Assembly: GCA_017999835.1 (NCBI GenBank)
Contig: JAGNLA010000002.1
Span: forward strand, 124,001-188,000
Direction: 5' to 3'
DNA from: Caldisericia bacterium
Lineage (GTDB): Bacteria > Caldisericota > Caldisericia > JAAYUI01
DNA: 64,000 nt
In this document: piece after piece, positions 44,496 to 52,601 of the stretch
How positions within the stretch are numbered: the stretch's first letter is position 1
Layout: every line of letters starts with the position of its first letter
The notes under the pieces: model-generated
Told to the model about the DNA's origin: nothing
What the model saw: the letters and a program-made list of their open reading frames with translations, nothing else
Database searches by the model: none
Position numbers and translations under genes: made by a program

Positions 44496-44622
44496 AACAC
44501 CCTCCATACGCAAACAATACGTTAACTTAACTGATATTTCAATAGCCTTGGCGGTAATCGATATTCTTAGGCTTTAATTCACGCATCTATATGCTTTAGT
44601 GGCTATAATCCTCATTTAATCA

Positions 44623-44700
44623 ATGGGTATTGAGTTTATCCCAACCGAAAAAGATGACATAAAGCTTGTAATCATGACACCGATAAAACCGAATAAATAA
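44623..44700 (+). pseudogene. Remnant of a GyrI-like / AraC C-terminal end
   Basis: Reads MGIEFIPTEKDDIKLVIM then TPIKPNK before a TAA. It closely matches the last residues of the AraC-type gene (TTEKGDIKLIVMAPIKK), 3.6 kb away on the same strand. The rest of the domain is missing. A decayed copy or a scar of an ancient duplication. Confidence 0.6.
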
Positions 44701-44713
44701 TCTGGCCATCTTT

Positions 44714-44741
44714 TTGAATTTGCATGGTTATCTGCTACAAT
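44714..44741 (+). promoter_or_regulatory. Promoter of the GNAT / YoaP-like unit
   Basis: TTGAAT (44714-44719), 16-bp spacer, TACAAT (44736-44741). GAGG follows 4 nt before GTG 44759. Confidence 0.45.
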
Positions 44742-44758
44742 AGTGCGGCAGAGGAAAC

Positions 44759-45304
44759 GTGAACACAGAAACAGACAGGCTCAGGATAATAAATTTTGAC
44801 GGCGATGACTGGCAAGCATTGCAAAAGACGATAATCGACAAAGAAAAATCCAAATACGCACACATGGATCACACCTGGCCAACTGACAGCGAAAAGATAA
44901 AAGAAATATGCAATTGGTTTTCCCAAGGGGATGAATTCCTGGCAGTAAGGACAAAAGACGAAGACTTGCTGATTGGGTTTATTTGCTTGAACAACACAGA
45001 CAGTCCAAAGGTAAAAAACCTTGGATATTGCTTGCACTCGAGCCACCAAGGCAAAGGGTTTGCCTTGGAAGCTTGCACTGCGCTACTAAAAAAAGCGTTT
45101 GAGAATGAAGAAATTGAAAAAATAATCACAGGCACAGGCTTGGCCAACAGCCCTTCCGTTGGGTTACTAGAAAAACTCGGTTTTGTATTGATATCAAAGA
45201 GCAAGGTGCATTTTAGATCCGATTCCGATGGAAATCCGATGTTCTTTGAAGGTGGGTTGTTTGAACTGACCAAAGAAAGGTGGCAAAATCATGCCAAACT
45301 ATGA
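44759..45304 (+). CDS. GNAT family N-acetyltransferase
   Basis: 181 residues, GTG start with GAGGAAAC in front. The acetyl-CoA loop is SSHQGKGFALEA, and the family ending ANSPSVGLLEKLGF is present, as in RimJ/RimL-like proteins. The 3' end overlaps the YoaP-like gene by 14 nt, so both are co-translated. Substrate unknown. Confidence 0.85.
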   Translation: MNTETDRLRIINFDGDDWQALQKTIIDKEKSKYAHMDHTWPTDSEKIKEICNWFSQGDEFLAVRTKDEDLLIGFICLNNTDSPKVKNLGYCLHSSHQGKGFALEACTALLKKAFENEEIEKIITGTGLANSPSVGLLEKLGFVLISKSKVHFRSDSDGNPMFFEGGLFELTKERWQNHAKL

Positions 45305-46064
45305 ACTCATTGAGATAAACCAACGAAACATCGCCACCTACCCCCAGGTCATCTGTTTTATCAACCCAAAGGATCCGACTTTTGGACTAAAGGTTGAGTG
45401 GCTGGAGAAGCGTTTTGCCGAGGGGTTGAGGATAACCGCCTTAAAAACTGAAGGTGCAAAAAAGATTACTGGTTTCATTGAATACGTCCCTGGCGAGTTT
45501 GCCTGGAGGGCGGTCGAGTGCAAAGGTTACATGTTCATCCACTGCCTCTGGGTAGGCACAAAAGCCGACAGGGAACAGGGTTTCGGTTCGGCTTTGGTCA
45601 ACCACGTCATAGAGCAAGCCAGAAACCAAGGCATGGAGGGTGTTTGCGTGCTTACATCCAGCGACGCTTTCATGGCCAATGATACGCTTTTTGAAAAACT
45701 TGGGTTTAAAACCACGGATAGCACAAAGGTTTACAAACTCATGACTGTGGAATTTGGTAAAAGTGAAAAAAGACCAAAAATAATCGACAACTCAAAAGTT
45801 TTGGCTGACATGAAAGGCTGGCATATCCTATATTCAAAGCAATGCCCCTGGGTGGCAAGGCTGATAGCCGAGATTCAGCCTGTTCTGGACAAAAACGGGG
45901 TAAAAGCTCAGATAAGGGAGATCAAGTCAGCAAAAGAAGCCCAAGAAACTCCGTCAATCTATGGTGTGCTCAACCTTGTCCACGACGGAAAGCTGCTCTC
46001 TGAGAGGTACATCTCGGCAACAAGGCTTCAAAACATCATAAACAAAGAAACAGGGAGAAGGTAA
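45291..46064 (+). CDS. GNAT acetyltransferase with C-terminal YoaP domain
   Basis: 257 residues. The GNAT domain covers 1-150 (REQGFGSALVNH, then EKLGFKT). Residues about 175-250 form the YoaP-type domain: GWHILYSKQCPWVARLI, a thioredoxin-like strand with a Cys-Pro, then ETPSIYGVLNLVHDGKLLSERYIS. Known relatives are B. subtilis YoaP-like proteins of unknown substrate. Coupled to the preceding GNAT gene. Confidence 0.88.
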   Translation: MPNYELIEINQRNIATYPQVICFINPKDPTFGLKVEWLEKRFAEGLRITALKTEGAKKITGFIEYVPGEFAWRAVECKGYMFIHCLWVGTKADREQGFGSALVNHVIEQARNQGMEGVCVLTSSDAFMANDTLFEKLGFKTTDSTKVYKLMTVEFGKSEKRPKIIDNSKVLADMKGWHILYSKQCPWVARLIAEIQPVLDKNGVKAQIREIKSAKEAQETPSIYGVLNLVHDGKLLSERYISATRLQNIINKETGRR

Positions 46065-46090
46065 ATCGTTTTGCTTTGCCTGTGCTTCAA

Positions 46091-46453
46091 ATGTTAAGAT
46101 TTTTCTTGGTTGTTGTTGGTTGGCTTTTTCTGGGACTTGGCATAATTGGCATTTTCGTTCCAGTTTTGCCAACCACCCCTTTTGTCCTGCTGTCTGCAGC
46201 ATGTTTTTTGAGAAGTTCATCAAAATTGCACCTCTGGCTGACCAACCATAAGGTTTTTGGTGGTATCATTGTCAGTTATATAAAAGATAAATCGGTTTCC
46301 AAACAGACAAAAATTATTGCTCTGGCATTGCTTTGGTTATCAATAGGTTTCTCTGCCGTGTTTTTGACATCCAGCATTTATGTGAGGCTATTGCTTATGT
46401 TTATAGCAATTGGCGTATCAATTCACCTTGCGCTTCTGAAGGTCAAACAATAG
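46091..46453 (+). CDS. DUF454 (YbaN-like) inner-membrane protein
   Basis: 120 residues, three to four membrane segments. The family motif is visible: LFLGLGIIGIFVPVLPTTPF, then LLSAACFLRSS and HLWLTNHKVFGG. Function of YbaN-type proteins is unknown. Start at ATG 46091 chosen by homology; no SD seen. Its end overlaps the facing AlkD-like gene by 11 nt. Confidence 0.88.
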   Translation: MLRFFLVVVGWLFLGLGIIGIFVPVLPTTPFVLLSAACFLRSSSKLHLWLTNHKVFGGIIVSYIKDKSVSKQTKIIALALLWLSIGFSAVFLTSSIYVRLLLMFIAIGVSIHLALLKVKQ

Positions 46454-47106
46454 ACGGGAACTTGGTCTCCAGCTCCCTGATTGCGTCTTTTGCTGTCCAG
46501 ATTGCAGGTTTAGACCCCTGCTCAATTAATCGGTTCGCACAGCTTATGGCTAGTCTAGCCAAATTTTCATTGCGTTTGCCAATCTGACGAAGCGCCCAGT
46601 TGACCGCCTTTTTTACGAAGTTTCGTCCATCAAAGGCGTACTGCTCGATTAGTGGGAAGAATGCTGCCAAGTGCTTGTCTGTTTCGTCCTTTTTGTGCCA
46701 GGCATAGCAAGCCATCAGCGCAAACGAAGCCCGACGTTCGTATTCAGGCTCGAGAGGTGCCCACTGGAAAACCTTGTCGTATGCTGAGTTTGTAGAACAA
46801 ACTGTTGCAAGCCTGGTCGCACACATCCCACGAATCAAAATCCTTAATCATGGAATCCATTTCATCAGGCGTCAGTTTTTTTACATCGGCTATCAAACAG
46901 GAAAGAATCCTTGCCTCATGGATACCTGTTGCCCAAAGCTCCAGTGCAAGGTTGTGGTCTGTCTTTATCTTTTTTGCAACACCTCGCAAAGTGGTGACGC
47001 TGATGCCAAGCATCTTTGCGCCTTTGATGCCAAAGTGCTGCATACCTTCAACACTTTTAGGGTTAGCCAACGACTGAAGCATTGCCAAAGTTTCGTTTAT
47101 ATCCAT
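46443..47106 (-). pseudogene. DNA alkylation repair protein (AlkD family), frameshifted
   Basis: The first part (47106 to about 46790) reads ANPKSVEGMQHFGIKG through DSWDVCDQACNSLFYK, and the second part resumes in another frame with SAYDKVFQWAPLEPEYERRA and ends at 46443. Both match the HEAT-like AlkD family (DNA glycosylase for alkylated bases). The break is at the TTT run at 46789-46791 (plus strand); removing one base restores one frame of about 220 residues, the normal length. True mutation or a sequencing error in a homopolymer. Confidence 0.8.
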
Positions 47107-47137
47107 CAATAGGTTACCTCAAAAAGCATACCGATTG

Positions 47138-47644
47138 CTATCTTTTAGAGACTTTATCCAGGAAGGAGTTTGTCCAGGTTTTTATCTTGTTTTCATCGAT
47201 GAAGTTTCCTTCAGGGTTACCACTTTTGTCCATCTTCCTGATGATGGCGGCAAACAAAAAGCCGATTTTTTTGAAATCCATGACACCGGCAAACGTGCCG
47301 ACATCGACAGGATTTACAGACATCTGCTTTTCAACATATTTTTTGGCATCCTCGTGGTTTTGGCATGTGTCTTCTTTCATGGTCAGACACACCACAAACA
47401 ACGCATTGGGCTTTGTTTTAAGCTTATCACCAAACTTTTGCACAAACACGTCAAACGGTTTGTAGATTTTGCCGGCGCGTACACCTGTGCCAGCGATTAC
47501 AAAATCGTAACCATCTACCGACTTTACGTCACTTGCTTTAAGGACATCGACCTGATGACTCTTTTCAGTCAGTCTTGCGCCAATAATTGAGGCCACATCA
47601 GATGTTGAGCCAGCTATTGTTGCATATGTTACTAAACCTTTCAT
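47138..47644 (-). CDS. Flavodoxin-fold protein (HemG / flavodoxin_5-like)
   Basis: 168 residues. The FMN-phosphate loop is at the start (VTYATIAGSTSDVA), followed by the DGYDFVIAGTGVRAGKI segment typical of menaquinone-dependent protoporphyrinogen oxidase-like and related flavodoxins. Redox partner unknown. It starts inside the stop of the DUF2461 gene (ATGA), at the end of a four-gene unit. Confidence 0.87.
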   Translation of the reverse strand: MKGLVTYATIAGSTSDVASIIGARLTEKSHQVDVLKASDVKSVDGYDFVIAGTGVRAGKIYKPFDVFVQKFGDKLKTKPNALFVVCLTMKEDTCQNHEDAKKYVEKQMSVNPVDVGTFAGVMDFKKIGFLFAAIIRKMDKSGNPEGNFIDENKIKTWTNSFLDKVSKR

Positions 47645-48303
47645 TGTTCACCCCTTAAATCCATTAAAAAGTGGTACAATCCAGTTATCTTTTTGTACTC
47701 ATCGATAAGATATTGGGCAAAGTGAGGTTTTTTTACGTTATCCATGTCATTGCCAGAAAAACCGACGTATACACTCTTGAAACCCCACCACTGCTCAAAA
47801 CCTTTTGGTGCTGTGCCGGAAGTTCTTTTGTATTTTTCACCAAGAGCCTTGAGATTGCCTTCGGCAAGGAAAGCTGTTATCTCAGCGAAATGTTTGGGGT
47901 TTTCAGCAATCTTTCCCTGAAGGCGTCCCATGGTTTCTTTCTTGTTCTGGTAAAAGCCCATGCCGTAGCCGTATCTGCCAATGCCAAAATCAAAGTAAAA
48001 CCCTGGAGCCTCGTTCCATGTCTTGTTTGTCCAGGAAGCCCAGAGGTTTGTCTTGTACGGGGATTTGTCATGGGAAAACCTGATGTCGCGGTTGATGCGC
48101 GTGACTGCCTTTGCCGGGACAATGTCAAACTCAGGGTCAACCGTTGCCATGTAAACACCGACATCAGTTGCCAAGTCATAAAGAGGAGTTTTCAAATACT
48201 TTTCATAATCTTTTTTGTGTTCGTCAAACCACGCCTTGTTGTTGTTTTCTGCAAGACTTTCCAGAAATTTGAATGTTTCGTTGCTAAAGCCTTTGAAATT
48301 CAT
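47641..48303 (-). CDS. DUF2461 family protein
   Basis: 220 residues, the usual family length. Opens with GFSNETFKFLESLAENNNKAWFDEHKKDY, the TIGR02453 signature, and holds RINRDIRFSHDKSPYKTN and GFYFDFG. Function unknown in the whole family. Overlaps both neighbours by 4 nt. Confidence 0.9.
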   Translation of the reverse strand: MNFKGFSNETFKFLESLAENNNKAWFDEHKKDYEKYLKTPLYDLATDVGVYMATVDPEFDIVPAKAVTRINRDIRFSHDKSPYKTNLWASWTNKTWNEAPGFYFDFGIGRYGYGMGFYQNKKETMGRLQGKIAENPKHFAEITAFLAEGNLKALGEKYKRTSGTAPKGFEQWWGFKSVYVGFSGNDMDNVKKPHFAQYLIDEYKKITGLYHFLMDLRGEQ

Positions 48304-48929
48304 CTTTCGTACCTAAGCCAGACCAACCCATTTTTGAGTGGTCGTCCTTCCTTGAGTTTGAAGTTATGCATTTTCTTTGTAATTGCAAACGATTCGCCCA
48401 TGCCATCCGAGATGACCGGACAGACCATCAGGCTGACTTCGTCGACCAGTCCAAGGTCTAGCATCAGTCCATTCAACGTTCCACCGCTATCCAGCCGGCA
48501 AACCTTGTGTCCATATTCGTTTTCCAGAGTTTCCAAAGCTAATTCAAGGTCGACCTTGTGCTGGCCACAGACAATCACCTGAACACCTATCTCTTCCAGT
48601 TTTGAAATATATCTTTCGTGTGTGCTCTCAGACACCAGACAGTAGAATTTGTTCCAGTATCCAGCATCGATGATGGCTTTCCAGCAGTTTACCTTGCCTC
48701 TGCTGTCCACAACTGCAACAGCAGTTTTGCTGTCTTCAGGTTGCGGGTCAGGCACTGTGAATGGTTCATCCGGATCCTCCTCCATCCTTGCCTGAAGAAC
48801 CGTTCCCGAACCCCACAGCGTTATGTCTTCGCCAAACTGTTCAATCAAACCGCAATAGGTTTCAAGGTCAATGTCAAAACCGGTGTTCTTGCCATCAAGG
48901 CTGATTGCATTGTGTACAATGACTCTCAT
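48300..48929 (-). CDS. RibD C-terminal / dihydrofolate reductase-fold protein, copy 1
   Basis: 209 residues. Opens MRVIVHNAISLDGKNTGF, the RibD_C-type strand and loop, and has SGGTLNGLMLDLGLVDEVSLMVCPV near the end, where members bind NADPH and a pteridine or pyrimidine. A paralogue lies at 49645-50274. Reaction unknown. In the ATGA chain with the NUDIX and DUF2461 genes. Confidence 0.88.
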   Translation of the reverse strand: MRVIVHNAISLDGKNTGFDIDLETYCGLIEQFGEDITLWGSGTVLQARMEEDPDEPFTVPDPQPEDSKTAVAVVDSRGKVNCWKAIIDAGYWNKFYCLVSESTHERYISKLEEIGVQVIVCGQHKVDLELALETLENEYGHKVCRLDSGGTLNGLMLDLGLVDEVSLMVCPVISDGMGESFAITKKMHNFKLKEGRPLKNGLVWLRYER

Positions 48930-49540
48930 TTTTCCATCCTTTCAAGCGCAAAAGCCAGCCACTGATCCTGGGGAGGCATCAGTTGTGGGAGGCTGTCCAG
49001 CCGATGCCAGCCGACCTCGAACATATGGTAATCAGAAAAAACACACCAAGGGTTTGTTCCCACATGCTTAGACCCGAAATGATAAAAATGTCTTTTCTGA
49101 CATTTAGCCAATTTTTCTCTTTCGACCCAACCAGTCAGGCTGTAGGTTTCAAAGTTTGGGTTTGGAAGGCAGTCTGGTTCGCTGTAATTTATTTGCGTCC
49201 AACCACCTGATTGTCTAAGTACTTTCACCCATGAACTGCGAGGGATTGTTGCCCAGTCAAACGATGTTTTATCAGGTCTGGAGTAAATTGTTGACGTTTC
49301 GAGCAGACAAGCCATCCCACCAGGCAAACCGACCTCCATGACACCAAGACATTTTATCAAACTCACGTCTTTAAGGGACGTCTCTTCCTTTGTCTCTCGG
49401 ATTGCCGCTGCCAACGGCTCTTCATCAGCTTCAACCGTGCCGGCCGGCAACTGGTATCCTGCAAATGGGTGTTTTATGAGTAACAGGTTCGTGCCATTGG
49501 TCACGATGCAAGTCACCTTGTTGGTGTATCTTTCGTCCAT
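48926..49540 (-). CDS. NUDIX hydrolase
   Basis: 204 residues. The NUDIX box is GTVEADEEPLAAAIRETKEE with the expected G-x5-E-x7-REtxEE pattern, so metal-dependent nucleoside-diphosphate-X cleavage is expected. The remaining 90 residues are unassigned. First gene of the four-gene unit ending at 47138. No SD; a run of seven T precedes the ATG. Confidence 0.9.
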   Translation of the reverse strand: MDERYTNKVTCIVTNGTNLLLIKHPFAGYQLPAGTVEADEEPLAAAIRETKEETSLKDVSLIKCLGVMEVGLPGGMACLLETSTIYSRPDKTSFDWATIPRSSWVKVLRQSGGWTQINYSEPDCLPNPNFETYSLTGWVEREKLAKCQKRHFYHFGSKHVGTNPWCVFSDYHMFEVGWHRLDSLPQLMPPQDQWLAFALERMEK

Positions 49541-49644
49541 AAAAAAAGTCTAGTTTATATTGATTGCTCTTCCACAATCATTTGGTAACTACTTAAAATG
49601 CTATAGATCAGAATAACTCTCAGCTTATAAATGGTTTAAAATCA

Positions 49645-50274
49645 TCACTTCCTGTATCTTAACCAGACCACGCCATTCTCAAGCGACTTGCCTTCAAGAA
49701 ATTTGAAATGCTTCATCCTTTTGCTTATTGCAAAAGCCTCGTCATTGCTGTCAGACATCATGGGGATTACAACCAGGCTTACCTCATCAACCAAATCGAG
49801 ATCGAGCATCGCCGAGTTCAATTCTCCGCTTGGGTCCAATCTGCACATTTCAAAACCGAGTTCTTTATCCAGGATTTCTATAACATGCTTCATGTCAACC
49901 TTTTTTTCACCAGCAACTATCGGTTGGATTCCTTTTTTTACCAGCTTTGAAACATAATCGTGGTTCGTTTGTTTGGTGATTATTGCATAATATTCTTTCC
50001 AGTAACCAGATTCCATCAGTGCTTTCCAGCACCTGACCATGCCTGAATCATCGACAACAGCCAAAGCTGGCCTTTTGTCGTCTTGAATCATGTTTGGGAC
50101 ATAAAATTCTCCAGAACCATCAAGCTTCATTTCAATCTTTGAGATCGTTTCGATATTAACCAACACAACATCTTCATGGTAATGTAAATCTTGATCAAAA
50201 AAAGATTCCAAATCGATGTTGAGTCCTATGTTTCTTCCATCGATGCCTATGGCGTTGTGGATAATCACTTTCAT
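49645..50274 (-). CDS. RibD C-terminal / dihydrofolate reductase-fold protein, copy 2
   Basis: 209 residues from ATG 50274 (AGGAGG 7 nt upstream). Alignable with copy 1 over its full length: MKVIIHNAIGIDGRNIGL, MCRLDPSGELNSAM, LVDEVSLVVIPMMSDSNDEAFAISKRM and a final LENGVVWLRYRK. Separated from the NUDIX gene by 104 nt without a clear terminator. Probable recent duplication around the NUDIX gene. Confidence 0.88.
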   Translation of the reverse strand: MKVIIHNAIGIDGRNIGLNIDLESFFDQDLHYHEDVVLVNIETISKIEMKLDGSGEFYVPNMIQDDKRPALAVVDDSGMVRCWKALMESGYWKEYYAIITKQTNHDYVSKLVKKGIQPIVAGEKKVDMKHVIEILDKELGFEMCRLDPSGELNSAMLDLDLVDEVSLVVIPMMSDSNDEAFAISKRMKHFKFLEGKSLENGVVWLRYRK

Positions 50275-50630
50275 CATGCATCCTCCTAAACACAGAGCTG
50301 TCGGTTTTTTCAAGCATTAGATTCAACTTTGGCAGCTGTTCCAAAGAATGGCAGTCACGACAAAACATACAATTTTACAAGTTTATATGTTATCAGACCT
50401 TAGATGACAAAAATGTCGTTTTAAATATTGTACTTTTTTTCTATTTTAGCCAATAAGTAAAAATCTTGTATATATAGCTAGATTTTCCTGATTGGCATAT
50501 AAGCCTGAAAGTACAATTGAGTTGGTATGAAAAGGATTTTTTGCCTGTGTTGCAATTTGTTGTGTTTTTATATTATTTTAAAATACACTCAGAAACGAAT
50601 TTACATAATTAATACATTGAATTTTATATT

Positions 50631-50640
50631 CATCGAATTA
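50631..50640. repeat. Extra operator half-site
   Basis: CATCGAATTA, identical to 50651-50660 and placed exactly 20 bp (two helical turns) upstream of it. Confidence 0.5.
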
Positions 50641-50646
50641 AATCTA

Positions 50647-50681
50647 TTGACATCGAATTATTTATAATTATAATTCGATGT
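50647..50681 (+). promoter_or_regulatory. Consensus promoter with palindromic operator of the ArsR-type regulator
   Basis: TTGACA (50647-50652), 16-bp spacer, TATAAT (50669-50674): both hexamers perfect. A perfect 12-bp inverted repeat, ACATCGAATTAT (50650-50661) and ATAATTCGATGT (50670-50681), overlaps both hexamers with an 8-nt centre. This is the expected layout of ArsR/SmtB self-repression. Confidence 0.8.
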
Positions 50682-50709
50682 ATATCAAATTAGATTGAAG
50701 GATATCAAC

Positions 50710-51276
50710 ATGACAGACGCAGAAAATGAAGTTTTACTCGAGTTTTTCAAAACTCTTGCCGACGCCAGCAGACTCAAAATCGTGGGTGTACTGGCAACCA
50801 ATCCCTGTACAGTCGAAAAGTTGGCAGAATTGCTTGATCTGACACCATCAACAGTCTCCCACCATCTCTACAGACTCTCGAAAGCTGGGCTGGTAAGCGC
50901 AAAAGCTGACGGCTACTACAGCATCTATTCACTTCATACCGAGGTGTTGCAGGAGATGGCAGGTAAAATTCTAAAAACTGAGGACTTGCCAAAGCTTGCT
51001 CCAACACACGATGAAGACGCATGGGAGCAAAAAGTTCTGCGAACTTTCACGGACAGCTCGGGAAGGATAAAAGCTTTCCCTGCGCAGGAAAAGAAATATC
51101 TTGTACTGTTGAGGCACATTGCCAAAACTATCGAACCGGACAAAAAGTACACCGAGCGCCAGATAAGCGACCTGCTTGAGAAGTATTCGGATGACTATTC
51201 AAAGCTTCGGCGCGACCTTGTCGAGTTCAACTTCCTGCAAAGAGAAGGCGGCGGAGGTTTATACTGGAAGAAATAG
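50710..51276 (+). CDS. ArsR-family regulator with DUF2087 domain
   Basis: 188 residues from ATG 50710 (AAGGA 7 nt upstream). Residues 5-95 are an ArsR winged helix: LADASRLKIVGVLA, then LDLTPSTVSHHLYRLSKAGL. Residues 115-188 are DUF2087: RIKAFPAQEKKYLVLL, KKYTERQISDLL, LRRDLVEFNFLQREGGGGLYWKK. No ArsR-type Cys metal motif is evident, so the signal is unknown. No target gene is adjacent; the palindrome in front suggests autoregulation. Confidence 0.9.
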   Translation: MTDAENEVLLEFFKTLADASRLKIVGVLATNPCTVEKLAELLDLTPSTVSHHLYRLSKAGLVSAKADGYYSIYSLHTEVLQEMAGKILKTEDLPKLAPTHDEDAWEQKVLRTFTDSSGRIKAFPAQEKKYLVLLRHIAKTIEPDKKYTERQISDLLEKYSDDYSKLRRDLVEFNFLQREGGGGLYWKK

Positions 51277-51471
51277 ACATATTCGAGTTTTTCAGCGCTG
51301 TTATAAACGTTTTAGCAACCCTAAAATGATACTTCCCACCAGATTCTCAAACAGCCCTGTCATGACACAAGCATTTTTTTGTGTCTAAACAGAACCAAAT
51401 AACCAACAGGTCATGCCAAGATAGGGGTAAGCAACACTACATTAGTACTCAACACAGTTGACGCCTTATTA

Positions 51472-51500
51472 TTGACCTTTAAGCTCCCACCGAGTACACT
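51472..51500 (+). promoter_or_regulatory. Promoter of the butyrate-kinase operon
   Basis: TTGACC (51472-51477), 17-bp spacer, TACACT (51495-51500), just upstream of the butyrate kinase start. Confidence 0.45.
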
Positions 51501-51536
51501 TTTCCCGTACCAAATAACTCGATGGAAGAGGTTGCT

Positions 51537-52598
51537 TTGGCTAAGATTTTGGTGATTAACCCAGGATCGACCTCGACAAAGGTCGCCCTGTTTGAAGATG
51601 AAAATAAGATAGCAGAAGAAAACATCATCCATGACAGTGCAAAACTGTCTTCTTTTGCCAAAACAGCTGATCAGGCACCATACAGACACGACGCAATCAT
51701 GGAGTTCATGACCAAGCACGGCTGGAAAGAAACTGATTTGAACTGTGTAGTTGGCAGGGGCGGACCGATAAGGCCAATTCCGGCTGGCACATATAAAGTC
51801 AATGAAAAGTTACTCACCGACCTCATCGAGGCAAAACGTGCAGACCATCCAAGCAACCTTGGTGGCGTACTTGCAAACTCGTTTGCCCAAAAAAACAACA
51901 TCCCGGCTTTCATCGTCGATCCGGTCTCGGTAGACGAATTGCCGGATATGGCAAGAATTGCCGGCATGGTTGAGTGCGAGAGGATATCTCTCGGACATGC
52001 ACTCAACATCCGCGCCGTCTCCCGTAAAGCTGCTGAACAGATGAACAAAAAAATCGAAGACTGCAACTTTGTCGTCGCCCACATGGGCGGAGGCATCTCG
52101 GTTTCACCTGTTCTGGGTGGCAAGATTGTCGACACCTACGACTCACTCGAGGGTGGGCCAATAACCCCGGAGCGTTCAGGCGGACTGCCGCTTGCCAGCC
52201 TCATCGAGCTGTGTTTTTCTGGCAAATACACCGAAGACGACATCAAGATAATGACCACAAAAAAAGGCGGACTGACTGCGTACCTATCAACAAACGATGT
52301 CAGGGACGTGCTTGCCCGCATGGAACAAGGTGATAAAAAAGCTGAACTGGTCTTTGAGGCAATGGTTTCACAGATTGCCCAGGAGATCGGTGAGGCTTCA
52401 GCCGCGCTCAAGGGCAAGGTTGACCGCATAGTTCTAACCGGTTCAATCGCCTATTCCCCTGTTGTTACAGGAAAACTTGAAGCCATGACCAAATGGATCG
52501 CCCCATCAGTAATTTTTGGCGGACAGATGGAAATGGAAGCTCTGGCTCTGGGAGGACTTCGAGTCCTTCGAGGCCAAGAGCAGGCAAAGGAGTATTGA
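51537..52598 (+). CDS. buk: Butyrate kinase
   Basis: 353 residues from TTG 51537, chosen because GAAGAGG lies 5 nt upstream and the product then begins AKILVINPGSTSTK, as in the family; ATG 51522 is the alternative without SD. Acetokinase-type motifs: NPGSTSTK, GRGGPIRPIP, AHMGGGISV, VLTGSIAYS and GGQMEMEALALG. It forms butyrate and ATP from butyryl phosphate, the last step after Ptb two genes downstream. Confidence 0.95.
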   Translation: MAKILVINPGSTSTKVALFEDENKIAEENIIHDSAKLSSFAKTADQAPYRHDAIMEFMTKHGWKETDLNCVVGRGGPIRPIPAGTYKVNEKLLTDLIEAKRADHPSNLGGVLANSFAQKNNIPAFIVDPVSVDELPDMARIAGMVECERISLGHALNIRAVSRKAAEQMNKKIEDCNFVVAHMGGGISVSPVLGGKIVDTYDSLEGGPITPERSGGLPLASLIELCFSGKYTEDDIKIMTTKKGGLTAYLSTNDVRDVLARMEQGDKKAELVFEAMVSQIAQEIGEASAALKGKVDRIVLTGSIAYSPVVTGKLEAMTKWIAPSVIFGGQMEMEALALGGLRVLRGQEQAKEY

Positions 52599-52601
52599 TA
52601 T

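Larger units (their letters stand above)
50275..50709. other. Long AT-rich intergenic region
   Basis: 435 nt without a gene. It carries the promoter and operator of the ArsR-type gene at its right end and the SD of the RibD-like copy 2 at its left end. The middle 300 nt is AT-rich and shows no tRNA, long repeat or conserved frame. Confidence 0.6.

Noticed and set aside
44496-44622. A second promoter or gene between the M1-like peptidase and the GNAT unit
   Set aside because: A TATAAT at 44604-44609 is present but no -35 and no intact gene follows; it probably belonged to the decayed regulator copy.
44759-46064. A toxin-antitoxin pair of GNAT type
   Set aside because: Both proteins are full acetyltransferases and no small DNA-binding antitoxin gene (RHH or HTH) is adjacent.
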